From Elysia crispata (lineage: Eukaryota; Mollusca; Gastropoda; Plakobranchidae): a stretch of 64,000 bases of DNA. How positions within the stretch are numbered: position 1 is the first letter of the stretch; the number at the start of each line of letters is the position of its first letter. Below are positions 13,330 through 25,790 of the stretch, piece after piece. Location: NCBI GenBank assembly GCA_033675545.1, contig JAWDGP010006811.1, forward strand, positions 48,501 through 112,500. The letters run 5' to 3'. The notes below the pieces were generated by a model. It had not been told where the DNA came from. It searched no databases and saw nothing but the letters and a program-made list of their open reading frames with translations. The position numbers and the translations under genes were made by a program.

Positions 13330-15690
13330 TCTTATAAGTTCCGTTTTTTTTGCCGGAGATTCTGCTTGTTTGAATTCACCATTGTCTGCGGTTTTTTATA
13401 CGTTTTTGTCGGATCGAAGTGCACAGACCAGTAAACAGACTTTTAACTATTCCAATGGCTCTGATATTTGGAACGTGTTTTTAAGAACTCCAAGTCGTTG
13501 GTTTTTGTGGGTCTTTTTTAACTTTAAAAAGTTCCCACGCTTTAAAAGGGTGTCATTGAAATCGCATTGTGGTCAAAAGAAAGAAGTAAGAGCTGAAAAG
13601 TTGACCCACATAGTTTTACACAATGGAGCACTTAACGAAAGGGCGAAAAGGGTAAGATGTTTTGGCATTGAAGATTTTTTCTCGACAATGATGAAACTTG
13701 GGATATCTGAGTTGGTTAGGAACGAATATACGTCGAGGCATCGCTGTATTGTTTTTCATCCGGGCAAAAAATAAAATAAAATAAAACATGGAAAATTAAA
13801 TCATAATATATAATAAAGTGATTATTAAGATACATTATCTTGCATATAACTTGATCTTAGATCGTTTTAACTCAAAAAAAAAATCTTCAGTTGTGATTTT
13901 GCCGAGCGAAAACCTGGACGATATTGAAATTGGGTTTTAGAAAAATAATGCAGTTTGAAAAGGTGAACGAAACACCCGAAATGGAAAAAAGCTGATAAAT
14001 GATGATCGTATTATATAATGAACATTCAATGTGGATGTCGATCGATGTAATGGTCTAAAGCGTTTGAAGATGCAATGGGATTATGTTTCGGAAAAGTATC
14101 GTTATTTTTTTATGTGCAATTATCTTCTAGCAGCTCTTAACACTAGCAAAGCATTAGAACGGCGATGTATATAATATGCACGGCTGCTATTAAAACGTTA
14201 TTGTTATTTTAAAAGTTCTTTCTGATTCTTCAATAAAGCGAGGTAAAACTTTGATATTTGACCTCTTCCGCGGATGTACCTGAGATTGTGCAAACACACA
14301 GGCATTCTGTGTCTTACCTCGCAGTCCTCGACTACAGCTATATTATATATATATACACATACATACAAGTCGTAAGAGGTTCCATATATTTAAAAAAAAA
14401 TACGATTAATTAATGAATGAAATCGCTTGAAATTAATAATAGGGACCCAATCTATAATCTTCTTTACCCGCTATTTCTGCAAATAAATTGCGCTCTTTCC
14501 TCTACCTCTTACATTTATTCTTTTTATTATTTAATAGAAGACGATCAATGCGGTAGGTCTATAAGAATATTAAGAACTCTGAAGGAACGACATTATTCTC
14601 AATGAATTATTGTGAATTCTACTTTATTCTTGTTAACAATTGAAGAGACCCGTCATGGTTGGGGTTTTACCGGCACGTTTGTTTGTTGCAGGATTTGTTT
14701 AGAATACTAAAAGTGGCTACTGTGAGCTTTATCAATTTTACATTCCTAAGTTAACCAAGATGCTGAGCTCTAGATGGGAGCTTCTTAATTTTTTTCCACG
14801 TGAGGAGTATCAACAAAGGCTTATGATCAGTTTGAAGCTATGATCTAGGAAGTGAGCTTTTGCCGTTTAATATTTCAGAGGCCCGAATTACAGCGAGGGT
14901 CTCCATTTCAATCACATCGTAGCTGTTTATATCATCACCAATTGATCAAGAGTTCAAGCTCACAGGTTTCCTAGTTAAGACAGTAAAATGTGGTGGCGGT
15001 CTGACAAAACCCGTCGGAAGTCGGTAATGTTAGTTTTGAGCTATAGTGGTCTAAAGAGAAAAAATCGATCTGAGGTCAAATTTTTGGTAGCGCAATTTAC
15101 TTTTTTAGAATCATTTTTCTACCGAAAACAAAGTGTTTTGTGCTTGGGTTCAGCTTCTAACTATTGTATTTTGATTTTTTTCCAATATGTGTATGGCTGG
15201 AATTAGCCCGAAAATCATGATTTTTAGGCCTTAAACCATTAGCTACTTTGTCTCGCGGAAAGTCACCATTGTTTACACTTGAAGCCCGACAATCCGCGAA
15301 TCAAAATGTTCTTCTTTTCTGCTGATTCTCTTGAAGTCAAGTGCGAATAAATACAAATTGAAACATTCCAGTTGGAAGAAATGCGTATGTAGGTCAATAC
15401 GATCTAACTGCTACTTTTCAGATCTAATTTTTTCCACTTGAAGCATTCATTGTATACATTTCATCTTGACTGTTTATTAACTTCTCGTATTAAATACCTT
15501 ACTTAAGAGTTCATTTCTTGAAAAATCGAATATTTTAGTACACTTGAAATATTTTTAAAGATTTTTTTAAGTTTCTATCATTGGTTGCTAACGTTGATGT
15601 TACCTGAAAAATGGCGGATGCTGCTCATAATTATAGCCAAGCTACTGAATCCGTTTAGAAACACATGTATGCACGATTAGCCCCTGACAG
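13330..15690. other. No gene recognised; one unexplained 134-codon frame
   Basis: A plus-strand open frame at 13370-13774 has no recognisable domain and begins beside a microsatellite, so I do not call it a gene. The rest is AT-rich and featureless by eye. Confidence 0.35.
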
Positions 15691-15699
15691 GGAAATTAC

Positions 15700-15954
15700 A
15701 TGACTGATTATTTTACTAAGAGAACTCCAGCAGAAGTTGATGAAGAGGATGAAGACTTTTCTGAGGAGGATGAAAGTGCGCTACCCACTCCCCTTACTCA
15801 ACTCCCTGTAACTGGAGAATCTAACATTCCTGCAGATCCCCCATCAGAACGTAAGCTGCTAGATCTAAATCTAGATCTATTATTATCCTGGGCAGTGAAT
15901 TCTAAATCTTCTTCAGATTTTAACTTTAAATGTAAACATTTACTCTCGATTTAG
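15700..15954 (+). other. Acidic open frame, possible N-terminal piece of a mobile-element gene
   Basis: An 84-residue frame with an acidic stretch (VDEEDEDFSEEDE), upstream of the DUF7869-like remnant on the same strand. It could be the first coding block of that element. The link is positional only. It runs into palindrome-rich AGATCTAAATCTAGATC sequence. Confidence 0.3.
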
Positions 15955-16045
15955 TTAGATCTAAATCTAGACTGCCTACTAGAAAGCATGATAAGATCTA
16001 GTCTAGGCTAGATATAGATTTAGATCTAGATCAGATTTAGTTATC
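15855..16045. repeat. Cluster of AGATCT/CTAGATCT palindromes
   Basis: Dense overlapping TAGATCTAAATCTAGATC-type motifs. Similar clusters occur at about 51775-51825 and 52630-52690 in and beside the piggyBac-like remnant. Confidence 0.6.
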
Positions 16046-16559
16046 ATCTTTCTAAATTGGCAAACTAAACCGAATGCATATCAATATGATGGATAATGTA
16101 ACAATTTTAAACTGATACATGTATTTAAATTGAATGATTAACAATGATTGACTGTTGCCTGCGATCTTAGAGAACCTAAGTAGAGTAGCACTAGCAGGCC
16201 TAGGGGATGGTTCTGAAACATGTCCAAAGTTTTGACTTTTAGAGGAGTGGGGAGTGAAGGGTGCTATTTTTTTACAGTTGTAATAATTATGCTTTTCCTA
16301 TTTTTTTTTCCTTCTCAGCTGATGTGGGCGCACATCCCATCACTGGAAATGTGGTGTTAAATTACTTCCAAATAACAGCGCCAAAACAACTGTTTATAAT
16401 GAGTATGTGGCCTCCTGCACCACAATGGGAAAAACACATGTAGCTCTTACTACATTTGGAACTCTTTGGAGACAACTGCTTCCCTTTGTGACCGTGATGA
16501 AGCCAGCCTAAGATCTATGTTGGATGTGCCAGCAAGGTGCCAGTAAAGTAAAAAAAATG

Positions 16560-17680
16560 TACAAAAGAAGAGGATGATGAAGAAGCTAAAGCTGCTGCTC
16601 TTGCAGCATATTCTGAGCACCTTGTCAAAGCACGCCAAGAGAGGTCTGTGTACACAGCAGTATGTGAAAGCAGCAAGCGTACATTGTCTGTTGATGAAAA
16701 GTTAGGTCATCATTCTACATGCAGTCGCAACGAGACAATGAATTATAGTTTTGATTTTGCCCAGCAAGTCCAGTATCCGCTTCAACCTGGACCAATATAT
16801 TTCAAGTGCCCCAGGAATTGTGCTGTCTTTGGTGTTTGTTGTGAGGCGTGTCTTGTCAGATAAAGTTTTTAGAAGCTTGTGAGGTTGAGAAAGGGACTAA
16901 TTGTATTGCTTCTTTGTTGCATTTTTTTTTCTTTTCTTTTTTTTTTTTTTTTTTTTTTTTGGGGGGGGGGGGAATTTGGAAATTATGGTCTTGTGGAACA
17001 GCAGGTACATCTTTATGCAGGCAATTGTTCTGGACAGAACAAAAACAGCTGCATGATAATGTACCTGATGTGTGGAGTGTTGACCGGGAGGCATAACAAG
17101 ATCACAATTTCTTCTATGCTTACCGGTCACACTAAATTTAGCTGTGACTGGTGACGGCTGTTTAGAAAGACCAAAGTGGATTGCTTAAGTGACATAGCTG
17201 ATGTTGTTTCAAAATCTGCCTAAGGAAATATTCCGCAGATATGTGGAAATGAGAAGGGTGACATATTTGTTCCATTTTATGACTGGACAAGCATTTAATA
17301 AAGTCAAAAACATAAGAAAAGTATCGTCACTTCTCATGTTCACATGACTCGGAAACGGTAAAACTCAAAGAATTTTCAGATTCGGAGGCAGAGGAACAGC
17401 ATCTGCTTGTCAGGGCACCCCTAATGGATGATTTTCCGACAATCATTCTTCCTAAAGGCCTTGATGCCAAGAGACAATGGTATCTCTATGATGAGATAAG
17501 ACAGTTTGCAGGTGAATCAAAACAAGATTTAGTTACACCGTTGCCTCTTGTGCCAAAGCCTGGGAGAGTGATTGCCGCAGACTCAAACATTGGGGAGGAA
17601 AGTGCTGATCCCCAACCATCAGTTTAAAAAAAAGAAACAACCCCAAAGCGTGGAAGGGGCATCAAATCTAAAAAATAAAA
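16560..17680 (+). pseudogene. Transposase-like (DUF7869-type) element remnant
   Basis: Degenerate coding region of a mobile-element protein family common in molluscs and cnidarians. Pieces appear in family order. EAKAAALAAYSEHLVKARQE near 16590-16650 is followed by SFDFAQQVQYPLQPGPIYFK and FGVCCEAC (16750-16855). After a frameshift near 16858 come FLEACEVEKG, NYGLVEQQVHLYAGNCSGQN (HADNCSGQNKN in typical members) and VLTGRHNKITI, then TGHTKFSCDW (to about 17155). The last block is LPKGLDAKRQWYLYDEIRQF near 17450-17510, ending at a stop near 17625. A poly-T/poly-G run (16921-16972) sits where LLHHFFENYGL is expected. Stops and shifts make it non-functional. The family name is from memory; the gene itself is clearly a relic. 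Confidence 0.7.
16921..16972. repeat. T-run followed by G-run
   Basis: Long T-rich run then 12 or so G's, inside the element remnant. Likely slippage growth, or an assembly-sensitive site. Confidence 0.9.
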
Positions 17681-19464
17681 TGTAAAAATAAATTATTTTA
17701 CTGATTCATAACTTTTCATCTCATTTTCCAATTAAAAATTTGAAACTGAATTTGTTTTTAAGCTCATTACTTTTATTACCTTGAACTATACTGAAGTTGA
17801 GTTGTGTTATATTGCATGTACAGTATTTTGAAATTATTACTTTTGAGGCTCCATGACCTGCAATTTTTAGTTTTGTAATAATTTTGTAGGCCTATAATGA
17901 TCAATGATTGTCTCTTTGCACCTTTTTCTATTTAAAATATAATCATCTTTTTTTATCTTGCCCAAGAATATTTAATATTTCTGGATGAAAATCCTGTGGC
18001 CCCTTTTAATACGCAATTTTCTTTCTGTTTCAATAAAGTAAATATAAACCTAATATTTGAAAGATTTCTATGTCATATCATGCTTATTATCAAGGAATTA
18101 TATCTTAATGATGATCTAATATGACTGGTATTTTCCCAAACTGTATAGAACACTTGTGCTCAGCGGATAAAATTAATCTTAAATTTTCCCGTTTTTCACT
18201 TTCATTTTATCGCAACTTGTCTTATTTTTTTTTAACATTAAAATCAGCTATTGATGTTTTTATGCTTGTAACTGTGTTGAAAATGCAGTAATTTTGCATA
18301 AGAATAGTTTTCAACACTGAAAACAGTGGGGGCTTTTTATGTGAAACATCACATAAAAAATAAAGGTTAACTTTAAACGTGATTTTCTCAGTTTCTTCTT
18401 TTCTAGAATGAATGTCTTGAAATTGTTATAACTCTGGTTCTTATTAAGATATCCACAAAATTTAAACTGCAATTTCTTTAGAAAAACCTGCATTCTATGA
18501 TGAAAATATTGCAAATAAATGCACACTGGGTGACTTGTGAAGGGTTTTGTGAGATTGCCATTCTGTCTTGGCGAGGATAAAGTTTGAAAAGCATCCAGCT
18601 ATTCACTGGGTTAGATCCTCCTCATCTTTAATTTAACTTTATAATTGTCGCCAAAGCTTCGTGCTCGGAGCCCAATGTCTGATGACTCGTCATCTGACCG
18701 TAGTGCTAATGAGTTTAAAAATAGAACCAGGTCTACCATCGCATGCTAGTTCCAGCCATATGACCTGAAATATACAGCTGAATCTAAACCTGAGTACATC
18801 TAAGTCTGAATTTTCCATTTGCAAGATTATGTAAGTAAATCTGTGGATTCACAGTTCTGGGCCGCGTTTCAAAGATGACCTGTTTCCTGCATGCAGTTAT
18901 TGCTGAAATTAATTCTATCCTCTAAAATTTCTTACTTAGATACCACTATGTAAAAATATCATTTCTGCAAACTAAACTGCTATAGATTACACTGTCTATT
19001 CGTTTTGAACCAATTGTTCATGATCCTTCATTAATTTGAGATGCCCTGTGGCACTTGAACGGTTTACGCTCAAATTTAATCTTCCTCTTGAAACCGCACC
19101 CAAAAGTAAAATTGGAGGAAAAACTAGAGAGGAGGCCTTGCATTTATTTTTTACTTTCATGGCAACAGCTTCACTAGTTATTTTTTTCAAGTACGTTGAG
19201 TATGAATTATCGGAAATCAGTTAGACGGCATAATTAATATTTTTCTTAAATTGATGCTTGGCGAAAGTCGTGCCATATTAAAAAAAAAAGTATTTGCTCA
19301 GAACACTTATGTGGTGGACATTGTTTAGCATATTTTGATCAATAGTTCTGTAGTTAGAGCTATATCACGTAAAAAGGTGGGTTTTAGTTATTTATCGAAT
19401 ATCACCATGCCAGATTTTTTTGGCATAATTAAACATTGCAATACGAGCAGCGGATAAAATTGTT

Positions 19465-19895
19465 CCGATAAGTTGCGCAGCTTAGGATTTTATTGAGGGA
19501 CAAGCTGAGAACCCCGTTCTACAAACGGGACCCTGGTGTCAATTTGCGGAGACTGGGGTGCGTGTGTGTATAGAGAGGCTTATAAATGGTCTTGACATCT
19601 CTCCTGTCATGATCCAGGTAAAATTATATGCTTCCACCTAACCATTTTTACCTAGAATCTGGATAATTCTAATACTGAGCACAAAATTTAGATATACAAC
19701 TTAATTCCTTTTGGAAAAAAGGAAATCGTCATAATATTCTATTCTTTCCCAATGTGTTTTTAGACCATTTTAAAGGCTTAAAAAATTAGAAAGCTGTGAA
19801 TTTTCTCGTTACGTGCATAAAAGTGCACTGTCGTGTGGGAATTCTTAGCCACGCAGTTACTTAAACCTAGATCTACACCTCAAGTCGATTGAGGA
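19465..19895 (+). repeat. Dispersed repeat family R1, copy in duplication A
   Basis: Contains AACCCCGTTCTACAAACGGG, a CACCTAACCATTTTTACCTAG block and the tail GGGAATTCTTAGCCACGCAG. Related sequence is seen at 30585-31010, 49500-49800, 52560-52990 (inverted), 41806-41898 and about 37080-37240 (inverted). Noncoding; probably a non-autonomous mobile element. Confidence 0.6.
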
Positions 19896-20114
19896 AGACT
19901 TCTATTGTTTAAGAATTAAAAATGGCGCGCGAAGTTGGTGATCATAAGTTAACCTATGGTGACGAAACAAAGCATTTATGGGAAATCGAGGAAAGCAGTT
20001 TGCGTTGATTTTTTAATAAATTAGAAACTAGCACATGAATATGCTGTAGACGCCTGCAAAGTTTGAAAGATGTGAATTGGGTAATAACGGAGGAGTTCGT
20101 GCACAAAATCCGCT

Positions 20115-20115
<1 letters not shown>

Positions 20116-20178
<63 letters not shown>
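20116..20178. repeat. (TA)n microsatellite
   Basis: About 31 TA units here, against only a few in duplicate copy B (31234-31247). Confidence 0.95.
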
Positions 20179-20184
<6 letters not shown>

Positions 20185-20672
20185 TTAAGATTCTGCCATA
20201 GGTGCAGGACAATAAAAATAGACAATTTTGTATTTGATTTCGGATTCATTTTGGACATCGTTGACATGAAATAAAAACAGAACAGTTTATAAAAGTTCTT
20301 TACCATTTTGTTCCCGTGGCATATAAAAATTTCAGGGTGATTTGTTGAAAAGTAAACATTTAAGATATACATAAGAATTGTTTTAGATAAATATAGCTAG
20401 ACGTTTTAGTCGCCTGCGTTATCTTTTTTACATTGTTAGACATTTTATGGAATTACGATCTATCGCAACTTAACAAAGAGAACCATGCTTTTAGTCACCG
20501 TCAACAAGAGGCTTTTTCATCACTCATATACGATTTCAGTTCTTCGAAATTTGTAGTCTTTGGGTTTATAAGTCCTCCTTTTCAGTATATCCATTACAGT
20601 TTTAAATAAAACACTTGAAATCAAAGAATGCAGCATTTCACTATTGCAAAGTCTAGATTATGAAACGATTCC

Positions 20673-21403
20673 TCACTTTACAAAGTACGCATCAAAAGGT
20701 TCGCACATATACCAAATTTCCATGAAGCACTCTTCATCGTTCAAACCGTAAATCCCTGGCCAATCTGCGTGTCTAGCTTCCACACAATCTTCATGTGGCG
20801 ACCATTTGTTAGGATAGCCGGGACGCCATATCCACCGGGCCATTTGGTCGCTCAATGGCTCTCCGTTCTCCCACACAAACGAGTCCTCCACAGCCAGGTC
20901 GGTCAGACCCATCCAAGTGTTCTTGTTAAGGTAATTAAGGCTGACATACCAAAAAACAGAGAACCTGGCCAGGGTATTTCCAAGGAAGATGGTTGAGTTC
21001 ATTCCGTTACAGATGGAGATAGCATCATGATACTTGGCCTGGGAGGATGACAGGTAAAGACAGGCTGTAGTTCCACATACATCATAGAGAGCGAAGTTAC
21101 CATTCGTGTCACACGGAGGAATGGGCTGCTTCGTGTAGAAAATCATATCGTTAGAACCTGTCACAGGTATTGATGTGTCGACGTTCTCTAGAGGACCGAA
21201 AGCAACAGAACCAGGTTTGCACATTTGATTATCAGTGTTATAGACGACACTATGGCATGTGTCTGGGTAGAGAAACATGCACTTCATGTAGCACTCGAGA
21301 GCTGACGGTGACAACCATGATCCTCCTATCTGTAGAGTCTGACACTCCTGGCCTGTGGTTTGCTTCAGATACACTTCTCTTATTTTACAGCTGGCTTTTA
21401 GAA
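20673..21403 (-). CDS. Large exon of lectin copy 2
   Basis: Acceptor AG at 21404-21405. A 243-residue open frame in phase with the leader exon, stop at 20673-20675. Confidence 0.9.
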
Positions 21404-22256
21404 CTGGAGAAAACAACAAAAACTGAATGTATTCCCCTTATATGATTTTGTTTAAATTTAATTCTTGTGATTAAAAGGCAATAAAAGAACAGGAAATATA
21501 TTAACTAGGGTCTGAAGTAAACAAGGATTAAAATTAGTTACACATGTAGGCTTGAGTCCACTTTGTTCGCCATAGTTTGAACTACGGAGTTGGTGAGCCT
21601 GCGTGATTTGGCAGCAAAGACCGCGTGTAAAATCTGAGCTTTTTGCTGTGTCCTTTCTTTGAATTTGAAAAACTCAATTAATGTAAATTTTAAAAATGAA
21701 AATTATAAATGAATTTCATGCTTATCTTACAAAGAATGATAAAAAGAGGTGAAAAGTAGGAGTAAAAGCGATTATACGACCGTTCATGTTGGAGAAAGGT
21801 GAAGATAAAGCAGAAGAAACGATAGAAAACATGAAAAAAATGATGATGATTATGATGATGATGTTATAATGATACAGATGGTGATATTTTTGATGATGTC
21901 GCAAAATGTAGAACATGACAAGACAACTTTTGTGCTTTTAGAACGTACATTTGAAGTGAGAATAAATATAACAAAACATATCCATGATGAATCTAATAAA
22001 AGAACAAAGAAGATGCAAGAACTTCCTGAGAAATACTTTGGAAACCAGTTTTTTATCTTTTCACTAATTAATTCAAACAAAAACCTAAAAATTTAAGTAC
22101 TGAATAGTATGTACGGCTTGACCAAAAAAAAAGCTGCAAGTTTAAAAAGTAGACATGGAGGACAAAATAAAGCACTAATATATTGCAAGGAAATTTCAAT
22201 AACCCCCCCCCCCCCCAGAAAACCACGGGAACACAGTAATTACTCCGAACACTACT

Positions 22257-22301
<45 letters not shown>

Positions 22302-23460
22302 TTTTGACAGATACTGAAGCTTTTAACTATTGACTGATAGTAAAGATTGCAGCTATTGATTGATATTGTAGACTGTAGCTATTGATTAGTAATAAAGATT
22401 GTAGCTAATGTCTTTAAGTAAAATGTATAAAAAAAAATGACTGATACAAGTGCTTTAAGTTTATGAGCCGAGATGAGGAAACAGTTTCAGAATTGTCCCC
22501 GAGATTCCGATAGAATGAGTTAGCGTTCAACCAAAGTATGAATATGTGGAATTTTATTGTGTTCAGGACCAAAAAAGCTGAGATGAACATTTTCCTTTTA
22601 ATTTTTTTTTTCATTAGAAAAGATCATTTGATTAATCTATAATAGAAAGTCTTTTTAGCTTTTTTGCATGCTGATTGGAAATGACTGATCACCTAATTGT
22701 TAAATAATTGGATTCTTTGTTCTTTTAAGATCTTTTAAAAAAAATGTATTAATGATAAAATGGCTATGTCTCTTGACAGAAGATATTTCTTGTACATTTG
22801 TTTTCTTTAGACTCTATTATGTTATTTTCCCAAGAGAATCTTGTTATCTTTTGCTGTTTTTCATTAGTATTTATGGTGTGACTTAAAATTTTTGGAAGAT
22901 TAAGAGAAGTTTATGACACAAGAATATCACCTCGATTTATAATATTAACCACATCAGATAGCACTGTTCAGTTTAGATGCCGTGCACCAAAGTTTACTAT
23001 TTTAATCTTGTTGAACATTCTCTTTGTCTGCTCAAAGCGTTTACAGGCCCACCAATATTGTAAAATTATGAAAATACTGAGTTACAACAAACCACACAGA
23101 ATATGATATAAAACTAAATAAGTTGTAGTCTAAGTATTGTACATCACAATGTTGAAAGCTGATCCACGTTTTGGTTATTTAGAGAATACATGATTATATA
23201 CCTACAGGAAAATTACTAATCGGTTCATATCTTTATATAAGCCATGACGTCTTGCAAACTCTCTGGAGTCTGTTTGTTTTTGTTGTTGTTGTTGTGTTTT
23301 TTTTCCCTGGCATCTATATCGAAAATAAAAAAAATAATATACGAGTATTTAAAGTAAGTCAGGTAAGTAAAACTTGTGTGTGCCAGATGCTAATCGAGTC
23401 ATTAAACCCAATGGCCTTACCGTTGAGAATGAAGACCAGCCACATGAACAGAGCAGCCAT
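20673..23460 (-). CDS. Secreted PAN/apple-like plus C-type lectin, copy 2 (intact)
   Basis: Intact two-exon gene, 256 residues by my model. Leader exon 23421-23460 (MAALFMWLVFILN, phase 1, donor GTAAGG); large exon 20673-21403 after the acceptor GTTTTCTCCAG. Residues 1-17 or so form a signal peptide. Residues 19-111 are a cysteine-rich PAN/apple-like region (C19, C34, C51, C55, C63, C75). A C-type lectin domain follows, with C123, C128, C145, WMGLTD (177-182), YPN (210-212) in the EPN/QPD position, EDC (218-220), LNDEEC (to C239) and the last C247. The product is expected to be secreted and to bind carbohydrate, plausibly in innate recognition (family inference). YPN instead of EPN/QPD makes sugar specificity unclear. 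The intron of about 2.0 kb holds (TA)n and poly-C tracts. Confidence 0.88.
21710..23420. other. Intron of lectin copy 2, no other gene
   Basis: AT-rich. Holds a poly-C run (about 22203-22216), a (TA)n tract (22258-22298) and GATG/TGAT-rich sequence near 21840. No nested gene seen. Confidence 0.5.
22258..22298. repeat. (TA)n microsatellite
   Basis: About 20 TA units, seen directly. Confidence 0.9.
23421..23460 (-). CDS. Leader exon of lectin copy 2 (signal peptide)
   Basis: Encodes MAALFMWLVFILN plus one base, donor GTAAGG. The hydrophobic core and phase 1 end match copy 1. Confidence 0.85.
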
Positions 23461-23550
23461 GATTACTGCACTCCAAGTAACATGAAGAAGTTCACATCGG
23501 TGTACCTCACTGGGTGAGCAGATCTAGCTAGAAAGGAGCTGTTGACTTTC
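23461..23550 (-). promoter_or_regulatory. Conserved 5' flank of lectin copy 2
   Basis: Near-identical to 3072-3160 upstream of copy 1, so it marks the 5' UTR or core promoter of this lectin type. No TATA box is evident. Confidence 0.35.
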
Positions 23551-24171
23551 CCTAGGTTTCCTTTCTATGAGCATTCGTGGTGGCAGTTTTAAAAGCAACA
23601 AGAACTGTGGCCCGCTTCCAGAACATAAGCTAAATGAATAAATGTCAAATTACTGAATCAAGGAGGCTTTCTGCGTTCCTAAACCACTCTAGCACGGGAT
23701 GCACGATGTTGAAACTCTGATGAAACATGAAGTGATTGTTAATATAAAAAATTAATAATAATAAACTTGGGCTTGCTCAGAGCTCCAGACCTAGTTGTCA
23801 CAGCAATGAGGAAAATTTGAGTGTGAGAGCACAATTAACGTATAAGACAAGAGCTGTTAATTCTGAAAAATTGCCAAGTTGCTACTTTCCCAAAAAATAC
23901 TAAGGCTCCTTTTAAACGCTCATTGAAATGCTATAGGATTCCATACAAAGTATTCCGAGCTGCGCGGACTTGTGATACACTGTAACACATAGCTACCCAC
24001 TCATCATTAACTTGCATGAAAAAGAGAGTTTGATAGGATCTATATATAAATTGGGATTTTTACGCCATTAGTGAATTATCACTTTTTTAAACTACACTAA
24101 GGTCAACTGGACTGTAAAAATCACAAGTCCTTTAACGCCTAGACCTTTTTTTCACTTAGTCTATGCCACTA

Positions 24172-24450
24172 TCAGATAATGCAACATGAAATAAACGGAG
24201 TGAGATGCGAATCTTTTTTATACCGAGTTAAGTCTGCGATAAGACAGCGCAGCAAAGGAGCAGTTGATCTATGAAGAGAGTAGTTAAGACTGTTACTCAT
24301 CGATTTATTTTGTTTAATCAAGTACGCTATGGTGCGCACTGCTTGCGCTACATGACGTTTTGTAAACATTCCACCAGCCTCATCTAATCGATGCCATACA
24401 CTTGTACGAGCATATTGACGTATCGTATCAAACATGCTTTTTGTGCGCAA
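24172..24450 (-). other. Unrecognised 92-codon frame of coding-like composition
   Basis: Frame contains DTIRQYARTSVWHRLDEAGG and FTKRHVAQAVRTIAYLIK, a balanced composition unlike the AT-rich surroundings, with a stop at 24172. I do not recognise the family. It could be an exon or a mobile-element fragment; no neighbouring exon with matching phase was found. Confidence 0.3.
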
Positions 24451-25333
24451 TAATAGCTTTTTATTATTTACATCTCAAAATACTATTTCCAGCACGGCCT
24501 GCAGGATATAAATTATTTCTCAGACCCACACCATCTCTCCATCACTCTGTCTCACCCTCTCTTCCTTTCTCGATTTTTCACTCTAAAGCAAAGATTTCGG
24601 GTGCCATGTTATTTGAGAAATCAAGAGCAATAACTTGAGTCGAGCAATGCAGAGAAAGATATAAACATCATCTAATAAGCTCTACTTCCATGATAAAGAA
24701 GAAACCTATTTCATCTTGTATATTGCACTTTTTAGCTGTTACCGGTACTACAAAAATATTCCTATATAGCACGGTTCAGAGCTTATCTAGTAGGCCTACC
24801 CTCTCTGACAACAATGCGTTTATTGTGCTACAAGAGACTTAACAGTTTCAGCCAACATTGTTGAGAACTCTTAAGCAGTTCAAACAGATCAGTGCATTGT
24901 CCATCAGTCTGTAACACGGAGAACAAATTTCCCTAAGCATTGTTGTACGCTGTTCAGATACAACATCTTTATTTCTTTTTGGATATGACACATTTAATGA
25001 GAAATTCAATAATAAAGGCGTGGAAAAATGAAAAAAAAATCGCATTAGCTTTATCAATGTGTCTCTTTATTATGTTCCAGTGGTAACGAACTTTTTTCGT
25101 TGAAGAATAAATTCGGCGGGCGTTTCTGATGCAGCAAAAGAATCTGATGTTATAGCTCCAGGTTTAGGTATAAAGGACAACTCCGAGGAGAATTTTAGAA
25201 CCTCGAACGGTGAATCTATGCGTCATTTATCAGAGCTGTTCCTTGCGCATCTCCAATGCTGCTAACCAAACCTTCCACATAGAGGAGTTAAAGATCCAAG
25301 CAACGACGCCGTGCGCTCAAACTTATTGAAGAT

Positions 25334-25380
25334 CTTAATATAGAAATAAAGAAAGCAGTCAAACAACGTTAGAGGCTGAG
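25334..25380 (+). repeat. About 45-bp direct repeat, copy 1
   Basis: Contains AAAGCAGTCAAACAACGTTA; repeated at 25745-25790 with one change (CAGTC to CAATC). The two copies bracket about 0.4 kb that includes the tRNA-like SINE head. Confidence 0.7.
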
Positions 25381-25489
25381 ACAGACAGACGGAGCTAGAT
25401 ATAAGGATCTAAAGAAATAAATTGTATATAGACTCAGATCTACCTCGAGACCGACAAATCAGACGAAAGACGTGGAAACATAATAACTG

Positions 25490-25565
25490 ATGGAACGGAC
25501 AGGGATCGAACTTGCACCTCGACGCGGCACCTATCGCTTTACCGAGACAAGACCAGGCACTTTAC
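25490..25565 (-). mobile_element. tRNA-like SINE head
   Basis: On the minus strand GGTCTTGTCTCGGTAAAGCG resembles a degenerate tRNA A-box region. About 40 bases on, CAAGTTCGATCCC matches the B box (T arm). The acceptor stem does not fold convincingly, so this is more likely a tRNA-derived SINE than a functional tRNA. The SINE body would lie toward 25380. Confidence 0.45.
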
Positions 25566-25744
25566 CAAAAGCCATCCACATCTACAAAAGTAGATGCTTC
25601 AGGAACAGTGACTTTCATGCTGGCTTGAATAGATTAAGAAGTTGAATCGCTAATAACGATGAAGTCCATATTTTTACAGGACATAAACAAACTAGCCTCT
25701 AACGGATCTTAGAAAGATGCATATTTAACTGACAGACATTATTT

Positions 25745-25790
25745 TGATATAGAAATAAAGAAAGCAATCAAACAACGTTAGAGGCTGAGG
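25745..25790 (+). repeat. About 45-bp direct repeat, copy 2
   Basis: Partner of 25334-25380. Confidence 0.7.

Larger units (their letters stand above)
18122..21705. repeat. Segmental duplication, copy A (3.6 kb)
   Basis: Matches 29243-32774 almost base for base. The main length difference is the (TA)n tract at 20116-20178, about 60 bp shorter in copy B. Copy A includes the large lectin exon but not its leader exon at 23421. The left edge begins at TGACTGGTATTTTCCC; the right edge ends within AAAATTA. Confidence 0.95.

Noticed and set aside
13370-13774. 134-codon plus-strand frame as a gene
   Set aside because: No domain, no splice or start support, adjacent to a microsatellite; length alone is not enough.
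20769-21445. Plus-strand frames over the lectin exon (and their twins at 31838-32514)
   Set aside because: Antisense shadows of the minus-strand lectin exon, which has splice sites and domain logic.
25490-25565. Functional tRNA gene
   Set aside because: Only the B box is good; the acceptor stem and anticodon arm do not fold convincingly by eye.
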